DNA from: an uncultured Shewanella sp.
GTDB lineage: Bacteria > Pseudomonadota > Gammaproteobacteria > Enterobacterales > Shewanellaceae
DNA: 64,000 bases
Assembly: GCA_947503555.1 (NCBI GenBank)
Contig: CANNEE010000013.1
Location: 1 to 64,000 of the forward strand
Reading direction: 5' to 3'
The position numbers were made by a program, and so were the translations under genes. A model generated the notes under the pieces. It had not been told where the DNA came from. It did no database searches and was given only the letters and a program-made list of their open reading frames with translations. Within the stretch, counting starts at the first letter, position 1; every line of letters starts with the position of its first letter. Shown here piece by piece: positions 49,916 through 58,056 of this stretch.

Positions 49916-50410
49916 TTATTTTCTCAGTGCGTCTTTCATTGTGCGTGATTTTTCAATCTGCCATTCACGCTCTTTGGTGTCATCACGCTTGTCGTGATCT
50001 TTCTTACCTTTACCTAGGCCAACTTCCACTTTCACCCAAGCACCTTTTGCCCAGTACATGGAGATAGGCACCAGCGAGTAACCTTGGCGATCGACCAGGC
50101 CTTGCAGTTTATCAATCTCTTTGCGCTTAAGCAGTAGCTTACGTGAGCGCATAGGGTCACAGACCACATGGGTCGATGCGGTATTCAGTGGAGTGATAGT
50201 GCAACCAAATAGGTAAGCTTCACCATCGCGAATGAAGACATAGCTTTCAGAAAGGTTAACCTTACCCATGCGGATCGATTTCACTTCCCATCCCTGAAGG
50301 GATAAGCCTGCTTCTACTTTCTCTTGGAACTTATAGTCGAAGGTTGCACGTTTATTGCGCGCAATCGTCGCACTTGTGTTCTTTGATTTTTTTGCGTTTT
50401 TCTTAGCCAT
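49916..50410 (-). CDS. smpB: SsrA-binding protein
   Basis: SmpB binds tmRNA and places it in the A site of stalled ribosomes. The 164 residues from [13 protein letters not shown] contain the OB-fold core ([52 protein letters not shown]) and the basic C-terminal tail [28 protein letters not shown] needed for decoding. A longer frame upstream is rejected because the family starts here. No clear ribosome site precedes the ATG, but TATAAT ends ten bases upstream, so the mRNA may be leaderless or nearly so. It is divergent from ratA. Confidence 0.95.
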   Translation of the reverse strand: MAKKNAKKSKNTSATIARNKRATFDYKFQEKVEAGLSLQGWEVKSIRMGKVNLSESYVFIRDGEAYLFGCTITPLNTASTHVVCDPMRSRKLLLKRKEIDKLQGLVDRQGYSLVPISMYWAKGAWVKVEVGLGKGKKDHDKRDDTKEREWQIEKSRTMKDALRK

Positions 50411-50606
50411 AGGCGGGCTATTATACTCGCCAATTGCGGTTTTGGAATCGACTTGGGGCGTAAATTTGCATTTAAGCCGCTTTTGTTGTCTGAGTTGTTG
50501 GTTTTTTGGACGCTTCATGATTACTAGGGCTTACCTAGATGCGTTTTTTTTCAGGCGTGATAAAATTTGCCACTTTACCTTGTCGATTTGAGAGTAGCTT
50601 AAGCCT

Positions 50607-51038
50607 ATGGCACATATTTCTCGTAGTGTATTGGTACGTTTTAGTGCGATGCAGATGTATGAGTTGGTTAATGATGTAGAGTCCTATAAGGAGTTTTTGC
50701 CCGGCTGTGTTGGCGGTAAGGTACTAGAGTTTGATGGCAAGACCATGGTGGCATCGGTGGATGTCAGTAAAGCGGGGATCAGCAAAACCTTTACTACTCG
50801 TAATCAGGTGATACCGGGTAAAGAGATTTTACTTGAGCTTGAAAATGGCCCTTTTAAGCACCTTCATGGTAAGTGGGTGTTTATTGAACTTACTGAAGAT
50901 GCTTGCAAGGTGGAGTTTGAGTTGGACTTTGAATTTTCGAGCTCAATTGTCGATGCTGCTTTTGGTAAGGTATTTAAAGAATTAATGGCTTCTATGGTGA
51001 CGGCGTTTACTAATCGAGCCAAGGTGGTTTACAAATGA
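50607..51038 (+). CDS. ratA: START-domain protein RatA (COQ10-like)
   Basis: This encodes 143 residues of the START/polyketide-cyclase family. E. coli RatA was described as binding the 50S subunit; mitochondrial COQ10 relatives bind ubiquinone. The sequence HISRSVLVRFSAMQMYELVNDVESYKEFLPGCVGGKVLE and the final FGKVFKELMASMVTAFTNRAKVVY are characteristic. Its stop overlaps the start of rnfH (ATGA type), giving translational coupling. It is divergent from smpB, the usual arrangement. Confidence 0.93.
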   Translation: MAHISRSVLVRFSAMQMYELVNDVESYKEFLPGCVGGKVLEFDGKTMVASVDVSKAGISKTFTTRNQVIPGKEILLELENGPFKHLHGKWVFIELTEDACKVEFELDFEFSSSIVDAAFGKVFKELMASMVTAFTNRAKVVYK

Positions 51039-51370
51039 GTGAAGAGACAGATAAGTTTTTAGTCGATGTGATTTATGCTTTGCCTTCGCAGCAGAAGGTG
51101 ATTCAAATAAAAGTCGAACCGGGAACCACCTTTATTGATGCAGTTAAACAGAGCAAAATGGTAGAGCTGTTTCCTGAGATAGATCTTGAAAAGGTTAAAC
51201 TAGGTACTTTTAGCCGTCTTGTTAAGCATAATGAAGAGCTAAATCCGGGCCAGAGAATTGAGATTTATCGTCCGCTGATTGCCGATCCTAAAGACGTGCG
51301 TCGCCGCCGAGCTGAAAAAGCCAAGGAAGAGGGCAGAGCCAACAAGGTGACAGGAGCTAAGGTTTCTTAA
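51035..51370 (+). CDS. rnfH: RnfH family ubiquitin-like protein
   Basis: This is a 111-residue beta-grasp protein of the RnfH (UPF0125) family, commonly linked with ratA and once described as its antitoxin partner. Landmarks are VDVIYALPSQQKVIQIKVEPGTTFIDAVKQS and the closing RIEIYRPLIADPKDVRRRRAEKAKEEG. The start overlaps the end of ratA. A bidirectional-looking terminator follows. Confidence 0.93.
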   Translation: MSEETDKFLVDVIYALPSQQKVIQIKVEPGTTFIDAVKQSKMVELFPEIDLEKVKLGTFSRLVKHNEELNPGQRIEIYRPLIADPKDVRRRRAEKAKEEGRANKVTGAKVS

Positions 51371-51396
51371 CTAGATTTGAATGAAAGTGAGACAAT

Positions 51397-51424
51397 AAAA
51401 AAACGCCAAGATGGCGTTTTTTTA
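51397..51424. terminator. Bidirectional terminator between rnfH and bamE
   Basis: A perfect 12-base stem AAAAAAACGCCA with TGGCGTTTTTTT and a three-base loop has an A run on one side and a T run on the other, so it can end both convergent transcripts. Confidence 0.92.
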
Positions 51425-51459
51425 GTTTTAAGCTTTTTAACAATGAATAAGCCTTAGTG

Positions 51460-51954
51460 TTATTCGAAGGTCTTTTTAGCTTGAGATTGACCTTTCTCTT
51501 CTTCAACGAGTGGTTTGTCACCTTCACGTTGAGGTTCTGGGTTTTGCGGCACTAGCTCTGGTTTATTCACCATAGGCAGTGTGCTTTGCTCAAGAGGCGT
51601 ATTAAATTCTGGGCTGATATCATAATCACCCTCGATTGCCGTCAATCTGTCGCCATCAAAACGCAATATCAACTCTTTATGGGTAATGCTGGCATCACGG
51701 CCACTTTTATAGTGGTAAATGAAGTACCAAGTATCATCGGCAAAACTATCACGCAAAACCGGGCGGCCTAGAATATATTCAGCCTGTTCTTTTGTCATGT
51801 TGACACGAAGCTTCTCTACTTGTTGAGGCTCCATATAGTTACCCTGTGGAATATCAGGTTTGTAGATCAAATAATCAAAAACACTGCAGGCACTTAGGGA
51901 TAGAGACAGGGCTGCAACGCTTAAAAGAGTGATACTTTGCTTTTTTATACTCAT
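51460..51954 (-). CDS. bamE: Outer-membrane assembly lipoprotein BamE (SmpA)
   Basis: BamE is the small lipoprotein of the BAM complex, which inserts beta-barrel proteins in the outer membrane. The 164 residues have a lipobox LSLSAC (Cys about 23) and the conserved core YKPDIPQGNYMEPQQVEKLRVNMTKEQAEYILGRPVLRDSFADDTWYFIYHY. The C-terminus is extended by an acidic, Pro/Glu-rich tail of about 40 residues beyond E. coli BamE. It is convergent with rnfH. Confidence 0.95.
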   Translation of the reverse strand: MSIKKQSITLLSVAALSLSLSACSVFDYLIYKPDIPQGNYMEPQQVEKLRVNMTKEQAEYILGRPVLRDSFADDTWYFIYHYKSGRDASITHKELILRFDGDRLTAIEGDYDISPEFNTPLEQSTLPMVNKPELVPQNPEPQREGDKPLVEEEKGQSQAKKTFE

Positions 51955-52341
51955 CGATTGTGCTACTTCATTGTAAATTGCCGCCCATCATACCCAAGCT
52001 ATTGCCTCGCTGACAAGTTAAAGCTGGAGCCTATAAGGTGACTTAAGTGATTCATCTGTTAGATAAGTCCCTATCACGAGCAAAAAGTTCACAATTTAAT
52101 GTTTTTTCTTGCCGATGCTGGTATTGCTCATTGTGCTAAGTGAGTGAAATTAAATGTAGATTTAAAATGTTACATAATCATCCATCAGTATTTACATTAT
52201 TATCACAGTCAAAGGCTGCACTCTTAAGTGAAAGGTGTTAGTTTTAACGCTAGTAATACTTGGCTTACTACTAACTTTGTGGTGGCCAGTGTTGTGGCAG
52301 TACAGGACAATCAATATCTCAAGTTGTGATAGAGGATACCC
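51955..52341. other. Promoter region of the sonM-sonA operon
   Basis: This 387-base gene-free stretch contains the divergent promoters of bamE and sonM. It includes an AT-rich block (about 52140-52210) and a small CACTCTTAAGTG palindrome-like stretch near 52228. No regulator site could be named. GAGGA lies five bases ahead of the sonM ATG. Confidence 0.35.
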
Positions 52342-53148
52342 ATGACAGAGTCTAAAAAGGGAAGTTTAGTGTGTGTGGGCACAGGGATGATAATGGCTGG
52401 TGATATTAGTCAGATCTCTCTAAGCCATATTCAAAATGCAGATAGAGTATTTATCTTGGTACCCGATGGGTTTACGACCAAGTGGCTTAAAGGGCTTAAT
52501 GACAATATTGTCAATTTGCAGCAGTTTTATGCCCAAGAAGGTGAAGTAAAAAGTCGCAGAGTGACCTATGAGCAAATGGCTGATGCTATGCTCGAGGCTG
52601 TCCGCGCAGGTGAACAGGTTGTTGGTGCATTTTATGGTCACCCAGGGGTATTTGCTTGTGTGCCTCATATGGCGATTGCCAGTGCGAAGAGTGAAGGTTT
52701 TTATGCCAAGATGGAGCCAGGGATTAGCGCCGAAGCCTGCTTGTGGGCAGATTTAGGCATAGACCCAGGTCAAAGCGGTCATCAAAGCTTTGAAGCAAGT
52801 CAATTTATGTTGTTTAATCACACGCCAAATCCCGCATGTCACCTATTGTTATGGCAAATCTCCTTAGCGGGTGAGCACACCTTAACTAAGTTTCATACTG
52901 ATTCCGATAGGCTTCTGGTTTTAGTCGATTTATTGGAAAAATGGTATCCATTAGAGCATCAAGTGGTGATCTATGAAGCGGCAACCCTACCAATGCAACA
53001 ACCTAGAATTGAGGCTATAGCATTAAAAGACCTACCTGTTGCTAATTTAACACCTATCAGTACATTACTGATACCGCCCGCTAAGAAATTGTCGGTTAAT
53101 CATGAAGTATTGGCTAAACTGGGTATTGGTGAGGCTGACCTAGGGTAG
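52342..53148 (+). CDS. sonM: Split-borosin alpha-N-methyltransferase (SonM-like)
   Basis: SonM N-methylates backbone amides of its partner peptide SonA, using S-adenosylmethionine. The 268 residues have the tetrapyrrole-methylase fold: GSLVCVGTGMIMAGDIS at the start, ALYGHP-like GAFYGHPGVFA, and PGISAEACLWADLGIDP. The cluster Y63, R72/R73 and Y76 (QQFYAQEGEVKSRRVTYEQM) matches the positions of the catalytic Tyr/Arg/Tyr set of borosin enzymes such as OphMA, as I recall it. The sequence and gene place match S. oneidensis SonM closely. sonA follows, with a long structured gap. The precursor is separate, unlike fungal fused borosins. Confidence 0.9.
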   Translation: MTESKKGSLVCVGTGMIMAGDISQISLSHIQNADRVFILVPDGFTTKWLKGLNDNIVNLQQFYAQEGEVKSRRVTYEQMADAMLEAVRAGEQVVGAFYGHPGVFACVPHMAIASAKSEGFYAKMEPGISAEACLWADLGIDPGQSGHQSFEASQFMLFNHTPNPACHLLLWQISLAGEHTLTKFHTDSDRLLVLVDLLEKWYPLEHQVVIYEAATLPMQQPRIEAIALKDLPVANLTPISTLLIPPAKKLSVNHEVLAKLGIGEADLG

Positions 53149-53189
53149 ATTTGGTGGACAAATTTACCCTAGTAGGAGAGTTGTCCACC
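53140..53189 (+). promoter_or_regulatory. Interlocking stems (pseudoknot or switch) between sonM and sonA
   Basis: Stem A pairs 53140-53149 with 53163-53172 (CTAGGGTA with TACCCTAG plus two pairs) and covers the sonM stop. Stem B pairs 53153-53161 with 53181-53189 (GGTGGACAA with TTGTCCACC). The 5' arm of B lies in the loop of A and the 3' arm of A lies in the loop of B, so they form an H-type pseudoknot or are mutually exclusive. A further hairpin with a GCAA loop is at 53197-53214. No terminator T run follows. Confidence 0.6.
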
Positions 53190-53243
53190 GCACTAAAGAG
53201 CGAGCAATCGCTTTGTCATTTGTAACAATAAGGAAATGTAAAT

Positions 53244-53459
53244 ATGACTGAGTTAAATCATTTTTTTGAGGATCTAGCGAGAGATGCTGCCTTACAAGGA
53301 AAATATCAATTAGATCCCCAAGCGGTCATGGCCTCTTATGGGTTATCCGATGAAGCAACCGAAGCCGTGCTTATGGGTAATACACAAAGGCTAAAGCAGT
53401 TAAGTGGTGAAGATGACGATGGTTGGTCATTCTTAATCATTATGAATATGAGTTCATAA
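53244..53459 (+). CDS. sonA: Split-borosin precursor peptide (SonA-like)
   Basis: SonA is the substrate of SonM: a helical borosin-binding domain (residues 1 to about 50, MTELNHFFEDLARDAALQ and GLSDEATEAVLMGNTQRLKQLSG) followed by an acidic linker EDDDG and a short hydrophobic core WSFLIIMNMSS at 61-71. AAGGA lies nine bases upstream of the ATG. By alignment from memory with S. oneidensis SonA, whose L63 and I65 are methylated, the matching residues here are L64 and I66. The mature product, if any, is unknown. A TPR-GGDEF gene starts ten bases later. Confidence 0.9.
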   Translation: MTELNHFFEDLARDAALQGKYQLDPQAVMASYGLSDEATEAVLMGNTQRLKQLSGEDDDGWSFLIIMNMSS

Positions 53460-53469
53460 ATTATTGATA

Positions 53470-55263
53470 ATGTTATTACCTAGATTGTTAATCATAGTAG
53501 CAATGGCTTTTTTCATTGTGGCAAAAGCCGTTGCTAGTCAAGTTGAGTTTGACGATAAACTTGACGCTTTAGAACAGATGTTAAGTTCTGATGTGGTAGC
53601 ATCAGAAGTGATTGTTCAGGAGCTTAGTCAGTTAAATGATCAGCTTAGCCTTGAGCAACGAGCTAGGTTTTTAGTATTGAAAAGTATTAAGTCACTTTAT
53701 GTTAGTGACTATCGGTTAGCTCTTAAACAACTAGAAAGTGCGGAATCTTTACAACCTTCAGAGACTCTACTCTCCTCAATTTATCTTTATAAAGCTACTG
53801 CTTATATTCCACTAGGCCAGTTTGAGTTGGTTTTTAAGGAAATAGCAAAGAACTTATCTCGTATTGAGCGTATTGAAGATATCGAAATTAAATTGAACTC
53901 TTATTTACGATTAGTTGCTCTTTATTACAAGCTGGGAGCATATGAGGATATGCGACTGTTTGCGGCCAAAGCGATTGAACTCGATGAAGGTCAAGACAGT
54001 AAAAACCACTGTTATGCATTACTTTATATGGCTGTTGCGCACCTTAAGCTCAAGGCAATTGATAGGGCTTCTGATGGCTTTCATCTAAGCGCAGAGTACT
54101 GCCATAAGAATAATACTCCTTTGATCGTTGCCATGTCAGAGAAAGGCCTCGGCATGATCGAGATGGAACGTAATAACTTTGCCAAGGCAGAATCTTATTT
54201 GCTTAAAGCACTTTCTGCCTATGAGAAGTTTAAATTTCAATTGGAAATCAACCACACCAATGCGTTATTGACTCAAACCTATTTAGGTTTAGGTGATGAA
54301 GCTAAAATTGCCAAATATGCCGATTTAGTGTTGGCGTTAGCAGATGATGCTGAAAACATTGAATATAAGGTGATGGTTCATAACGCATTAGCCAGTCTTT
54401 ATGGTAAACAGCAGCAGTTTGAATCGGCTTACCAACATTTAGCTCTATATCAAGAGTATGGCAAACTGCTTAACGATGAGGTTAAAACTAAAGCTCAAGC
54501 TCATCAAATGGCAAAGTTTGATAGCGAAGAGAAGGCCCGTGAAATAGCTTTGCTAAATAAAGAACGCGAATTATATATCTCTCTTCAGCAAGTAAAAGAA
54601 CGTGAGCATACCAATATGCTGTTATTTATCACCTTGCTGGTGGGAGGCGTTTTCTTTTTAGCTGTATTGGTGGTTGCTAGCTTATTGCAGAAACGTAAGT
54701 ATATGCGTATGGCTAAGATAGACTCCTTGACAGGGATTTATAATCGGGGTGCGGGTCAAGACTTAGGAGAAAATAGCTTTATCCAAGTGCTTTCTCGTGG
54801 CGGTGAATTTGGCATGATAATGTTTGATTTGGATCGCTTTAAACAAGTGAATGATACATATGGCCACGGCACAGGTGACTGGGCATTAAAGAAGGTTACT
54901 GAAGTGATTAAAGGCCATACTCGCTCTAGTGATATTTTCGCCCGGTTAGGTGGTGATGAGTTCGTTATCATGCTGCCCTTTGCTGATAAAGATAATACCT
55001 TAGAAGTTGCACAAAAGTGTCATAGTGCAATCGAAGCTATAGATACCCATTACTCAGGTCATGACTTTAATCTGACGGCAAGCTTTGGCATCGCTTATTT
55101 AGATGAAGCGGACTTGAGTTTAGATCCTATGATGCACAGGGCAGATATTGCCTTATACAGTGCTAAATTGGCAGGGCGAAATCGTGTTGAAGTGTACCGA
55201 GAAGGTATGGAGTCAGGTTTGAAAACTACAGCTATCAAAAGTAGGCTCGCATTAGATTCTTAG
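53470..55263 (+). CDS. Secreted-sensor TPR-GGDEF diguanylate cyclase, in the borosin operon
   Basis: This 597-residue protein has a signal peptide (MLLPRLLIIVAMAFFIVAKAVAS), a periplasmic region of about eight TPR-like helical repeats (about 30-350), a membrane helix (about 379-402) and a cytoplasmic GGDEF domain (about 410-580). FARLGGDEF is intact and an RSSD I-site lies before it. It should sense something outside the membrane, perhaps a peptide, and change cyclic-di-GMP. It begins ten bases after sonA, with no visible terminator between, so co-transcription is likely. The start could also be TTG two codons earlier. Confidence 0.87.
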   Translation: MLLPRLLIIVAMAFFIVAKAVASQVEFDDKLDALEQMLSSDVVASEVIVQELSQLNDQLSLEQRARFLVLKSIKSLYVSDYRLALKQLESAESLQPSETLLSSIYLYKATAYIPLGQFELVFKEIAKNLSRIERIEDIEIKLNSYLRLVALYYKLGAYEDMRLFAAKAIELDEGQDSKNHCYALLYMAVAHLKLKAIDRASDGFHLSAEYCHKNNTPLIVAMSEKGLGMIEMERNNFAKAESYLLKALSAYEKFKFQLEINHTNALLTQTYLGLGDEAKIAKYADLVLALADDAENIEYKVMVHNALASLYGKQQQFESAYQHLALYQEYGKLLNDEVKTKAQAHQMAKFDSEEKAREIALLNKERELYISLQQVKEREHTNMLLFITLLVGGVFFLAVLVVASLLQKRKYMRMAKIDSLTGIYNRGAGQDLGENSFIQVLSRGGEFGMIMFDLDRFKQVNDTYGHGTGDWALKKVTEVIKGHTRSSDIFARLGGDEFVIMLPFADKDNTLEVAQKCHSAIEAIDTHYSGHDFNLTASFGIAYLDEADLSLDPMMHRADIALYSAKLAGRNRVEVYREGMESGLKTTAIKSRLALDS

Positions 55264-55455
55264 CTAAAGGGCCAGAAGTTACTCCTGTGTGGGCATTTTG
55301 AATTGCTAAATTCAGATTTTCCGATCTTTCGCTAATTTCTTCCTTGATAATCGTGACCCAAGCCTCCCTTGAATGCTAGACTAGCCGCTGGTTTTAGCTA
55401 GGCTGGAATGTCAAAATTGACTGGCTATAGCGTATCAATTAAAAGGAACATAGGT

Positions 55456-56034
55456 TTGGCACAGCTTTACTTTTATTATTCAGCGATGAACGCGGGTAAA
55501 TCTACCTCATTATTGCAATCTTCATATAACTATCGTGAGCGTGGAATGAATACCTTAGTGATGACAGCATCGATAGATGATCGCTATGGTGTGGGTAAAG
55601 TAGCTTCAAGAATAGGCATAGAGTCTGAAGCTCAAGTGTTTGCTAGTGCTGATAATCTTATTGATCTCATTAGTACAGCCCATAGTGCCGAGCATGTTCA
55701 TTGCGTATTGGTCGATGAGTGCCAGTTCTTGAGTAAAGAGCAAGTGAAGCAGTTGACCTATGTTGTCGACAAGATGGATATTCCTGTGCTTTGTTATGGT
55801 TTGCGTAATGATTTCCAAGGTGAGCTATTTAGTGGCAGTCAGTACCTGTTAGCATGGGCCGATAAATTGGTTGAATTAAAGACCATTTGTCACTGCGGTC
55901 GTAAAGCCAATATGGTGGTTCGTCTAGATGGTAATGGCCGAGCGATGAAAGAGGGTGAGCAGGTCGCAATTGGCGGTAACGAAAGCTATGAGTCTGTATG
56001 CCGCAAGCACTTTAGAGAGATGATTTGGGAATAG
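55456..56034 (+). CDS. tdk: Thymidine kinase
   Basis: Tdk phosphorylates thymidine to dTMP in the salvage pathway, in the cytoplasm. The 192 residues include the P-loop SAMNAGKST, the DECQFL motif, and zinc ligands CHCG and CRKH near the C-terminus. The start is the TTG at 55456: AAGGAA lies eight bases upstream and the protein then begins [17 protein letters not shown], like E. coli Tdk. An ATG upstream at 55408 would add 16 unrelated residues. A strong terminator follows. Confidence 0.95.
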   Translation: MAQLYFYYSAMNAGKSTSLLQSSYNYRERGMNTLVMTASIDDRYGVGKVASRIGIESEAQVFASADNLIDLISTAHSAEHVHCVLVDECQFLSKEQVKQLTYVVDKMDIPVLCYGLRNDFQGELFSGSQYLLAWADKLVELKTICHCGRKANMVVRLDGNGRAMKEGEQVAIGGNESYESVCRKHFREMIWE

Positions 56035-56054
56035 TATTCCCTGTTGATTCATGG

Positions 56055-56083
56055 ATAGCTGGCTAAGGCCAGCTATTTTTTTT
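56055..56083. terminator. Terminator between tdk and a converging gene
   Basis: A nine-base stem ATAGCTGGC with GCCAGCTAT has a four-base loop and is followed by eight T. Confidence 0.92.
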
Positions 56084-56097
56084 GTACTTCTTTAAGC

Positions 56098-56532
56098 TTA
56101 TTCCAAGTGAGTAATGAGCTTTCTTACCTCCAACCTGACAGAGTCGATTTCTTGAATGATGGCCTGAGCACTGGTTTCATCTTGTTGCATGTGACTCCAG
56201 TTGGCTTGCCAGGTTTTCTGTAGTGCCTGCGCAGCATCATGGACATTAGGCTCAGTGATCATGCTTAAATCAGAGATGAGTCCAACTTTTATCCAGCCTT
56301 TTCTTGGATTTCCGTCATTAGGGTTCTTATCGTAATGGGCGTAGTAGACAATCGCTTCAAGCTCAGAGAGTTGCAGTAACAGCTCAAAGCTGGCTGAGCG
56401 CATATTGGAGTTGTACTCAGTTATCTCCATTCGCCAGACGTTATAGCTAAAGCCAATAAGCGCAAATAGCATGCTAAAGATAGCGGTGGTTTGAAATACA
56501 GAGAACTGATGGCTGGCCTTCTTCTTATTCAT
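56098..56532 (-). CDS. Small single-span membrane protein of unknown function
   Basis: This encodes 144 residues with one N-terminal membrane segment (about 13-32) and a helical, probably periplasmic domain. It contains AMQ-type helices but no recognisable motif. It lies 83 bases downstream of the HD-GYP gene on the same strand and may be co-transcribed with it. Its function is unknown. Confidence 0.65.
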   Translation of the reverse strand: MNKKKASHQFSVFQTTAIFSMLFALIGFSYNVWRMEITEYNSNMRSASFELLLQLSELEAIVYYAHYDKNPNDGNPRKGWIKVGLISDLSMITEPNVHDAAQALQKTWQANWSHMQQDETSAQAIIQEIDSVRLEVRKLITHLE

Positions 56533-56614
56533 AGAGTCCTAATTAATTACAATTAGTTAACTTAACTCTAGATAAAGAAAGCGAGAAGGCGCAAATAATT
56601 TCAGCTGAAAGCTA

Positions 56615-57484
56615 TTATCCTGCTAGTACAATCTCTCGATAGTGCTCAAGAAAGATTTGCGTTAGGCGAGGATCAAACTGAGCGCCTGCCTGACTACGTA
56701 TGTAATCCAATACTTTCTGCTCTGGCCAAGCATCTTTATAGACACGTTTATTACTCAGGGCATCCCAAACATCTATGATGGAAAAGATACGCGCAGCGAG
56801 GGGAATTGCTTCCTCCTTTAAACCTAATGGGTAGCCTGTCCCATCCCAACGCTCATGGTGAGAATAGGGGATGTCTATGCTTGGACGTAAAAAGTTGATT
56901 TTTGATAAGACTTGATGGGCTATTTCAGGATGCATACGCATCTGCTGCCACTCTTCTTCAGTTAGCTTTCCTGGCTTAATTAAAATATTGTCGGCTATGC
57001 CTATTTTTCCCATATCATGTAAAGCCGCGCCACGTTCAATAATTTTAAGGGAGTCTGCATCGGTTATGCCCGCTATTTGGGCAAATTTTACCGTCATATT
57101 GGTGACTCTCTGGGTGTGGTTCCTGGTTTCCTGATGACGTATATCCATTAGCTCCATCCAGCCATGGATAGTCTGGTCATAGCTGGCAATGAGGTCTAGA
57201 TTGACCTTTTCATTGGCTTTAACGGCTCTGCGTATCAGTACCAGCAACATTGCTGCTGTAATAACAATAAAGGCCCAGCCTTTGATATTTTGCGCATAGG
57301 TGAGCGTGGTTTTAGAACTGATCAAGGCATCGAGTACAGCATCAGAAAAATAGATCCATGAACATCCGAGTATCAAATAGATAAGTACTATTCTGTAATG
57401 CGGACGAACTTTAAGCTGAGCAAAGAGTGCCTTAGGCTTGCTATAGGGGGCCTTGTAGAGGGGAATCGACACAGTTCTGTTCAT
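56615..57484 (-). CDS. HD-GYP cyclic-di-GMP phosphodiesterase with two membrane spans
   Basis: This 289-residue protein has two membrane segments (about 32-52 and 68-88) and an HD-GYP domain (about 105-285). The catalytic AALHDMGKIGI, SHHERWDGTGYP and IDVWDALSN motifs are intact. The membrane part leaves only a short loop outside, so the signal is probably sensed in the membrane or by a partner. The small protein at 56098 is a candidate partner. Confidence 0.9.
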   Translation of the reverse strand: MNRTVSIPLYKAPYSKPKALFAQLKVRPHYRIVLIYLILGCSWIYFSDAVLDALISSKTTLTYAQNIKGWAFIVITAAMLLVLIRRAVKANEKVNLDLIASYDQTIHGWMELMDIRHQETRNHTQRVTNMTVKFAQIAGITDADSLKIIERGAALHDMGKIGIADNILIKPGKLTEEEWQQMRMHPEIAHQVLSKINFLRPSIDIPYSHHERWDGTGYPLGLKEEAIPLAARIFSIIDVWDALSNKRVYKDAWPEQKVLDYIRSQAGAQFDPRLTQIFLEHYREIVLAG

Positions 57485-57576
57485 GGACTTGTTTCGTTTT
57501 CAGGATGAAAATTAAGATATTATTTACTACTTTAGTGATAGGCAATCTTTGATTTTTGGTAATGAGATCTGAGTGC

Positions 57577-58056
57577 TTATTCAGGCTCTTTTTTGTTCAA
57601 TTCTTCGCTTAGCTTTTCATTAGGCGTTGGTGGCAGATGTTGGGCGACGACGAAGTCGAAGCAATAGTGATCGGCTTTATGAAACCAGAAACCAGACTTT
57701 GAAATATCATCTTTACGTCTCGGGGTTTCTATGGAGAAAATGGCGCAGATCTGATACTTCTGATCTCCTGTCATATGGTATTCGTAATCCGTTGTGTATC
57801 TTGGATCTTTTGGTAGTTCTTGATAGTCATATCTGTCGACGAGATCGCCGAGTGTTGAAGGTAACTTAGTATGTTTATCCCAATATCCTTGTACCTGCGT
57901 TGCAACTATCTTGATGTGATCTAAGCGCAAATTGTCACGTCTTAGGTCAGATTCATTAACCATGGGTTCTACCGAATCTTTTGACACTAAAGCAATCGTA
58001 ATAATAAGAGATAGCAGCAATAGCCCTATAATGCCTATAAGCAGTTTTTTTACCAT
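57577..58056 (-). CDS. Membrane-anchored protein with a periplasmic domain, unknown function
   Basis: This encodes 159 residues with an N-terminal membrane anchor (about 5-24, LLIGIIGLLLLSLIITIALV). The rest is a polar domain with a conserved-looking LPSTLGDLVDRYDYQELPKDP stretch and two cysteines, in ICAIF and HYCFDF, that could form a disulfide. It resembles a degenerate pilin-like or type II secretion pseudopilin-type domain but no strong family match is seen. AGGAGG lies upstream of the ATG. Confidence 0.7.
   Translation of the reverse strand: MVKKLLIGIIGLLLLSLIITIALVSKDSVEPMVNESDLRRDNLRLDHIKIVATQVQGYWDKHTKLPSTLGDLVDRYDYQELPKDPRYTTDYEYHMTGDQKYQICAIFSIETPRRKDDISKSGFWFHKADHYCFDFVVAQHLPPTPNEKLSEELNKKEPE

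Noticed and set aside
50411-50518. 36-codon extension of smpB
   Set aside because: SmpB proteins start at MAKKN; the extra region contains the promoter-like TATAAT.
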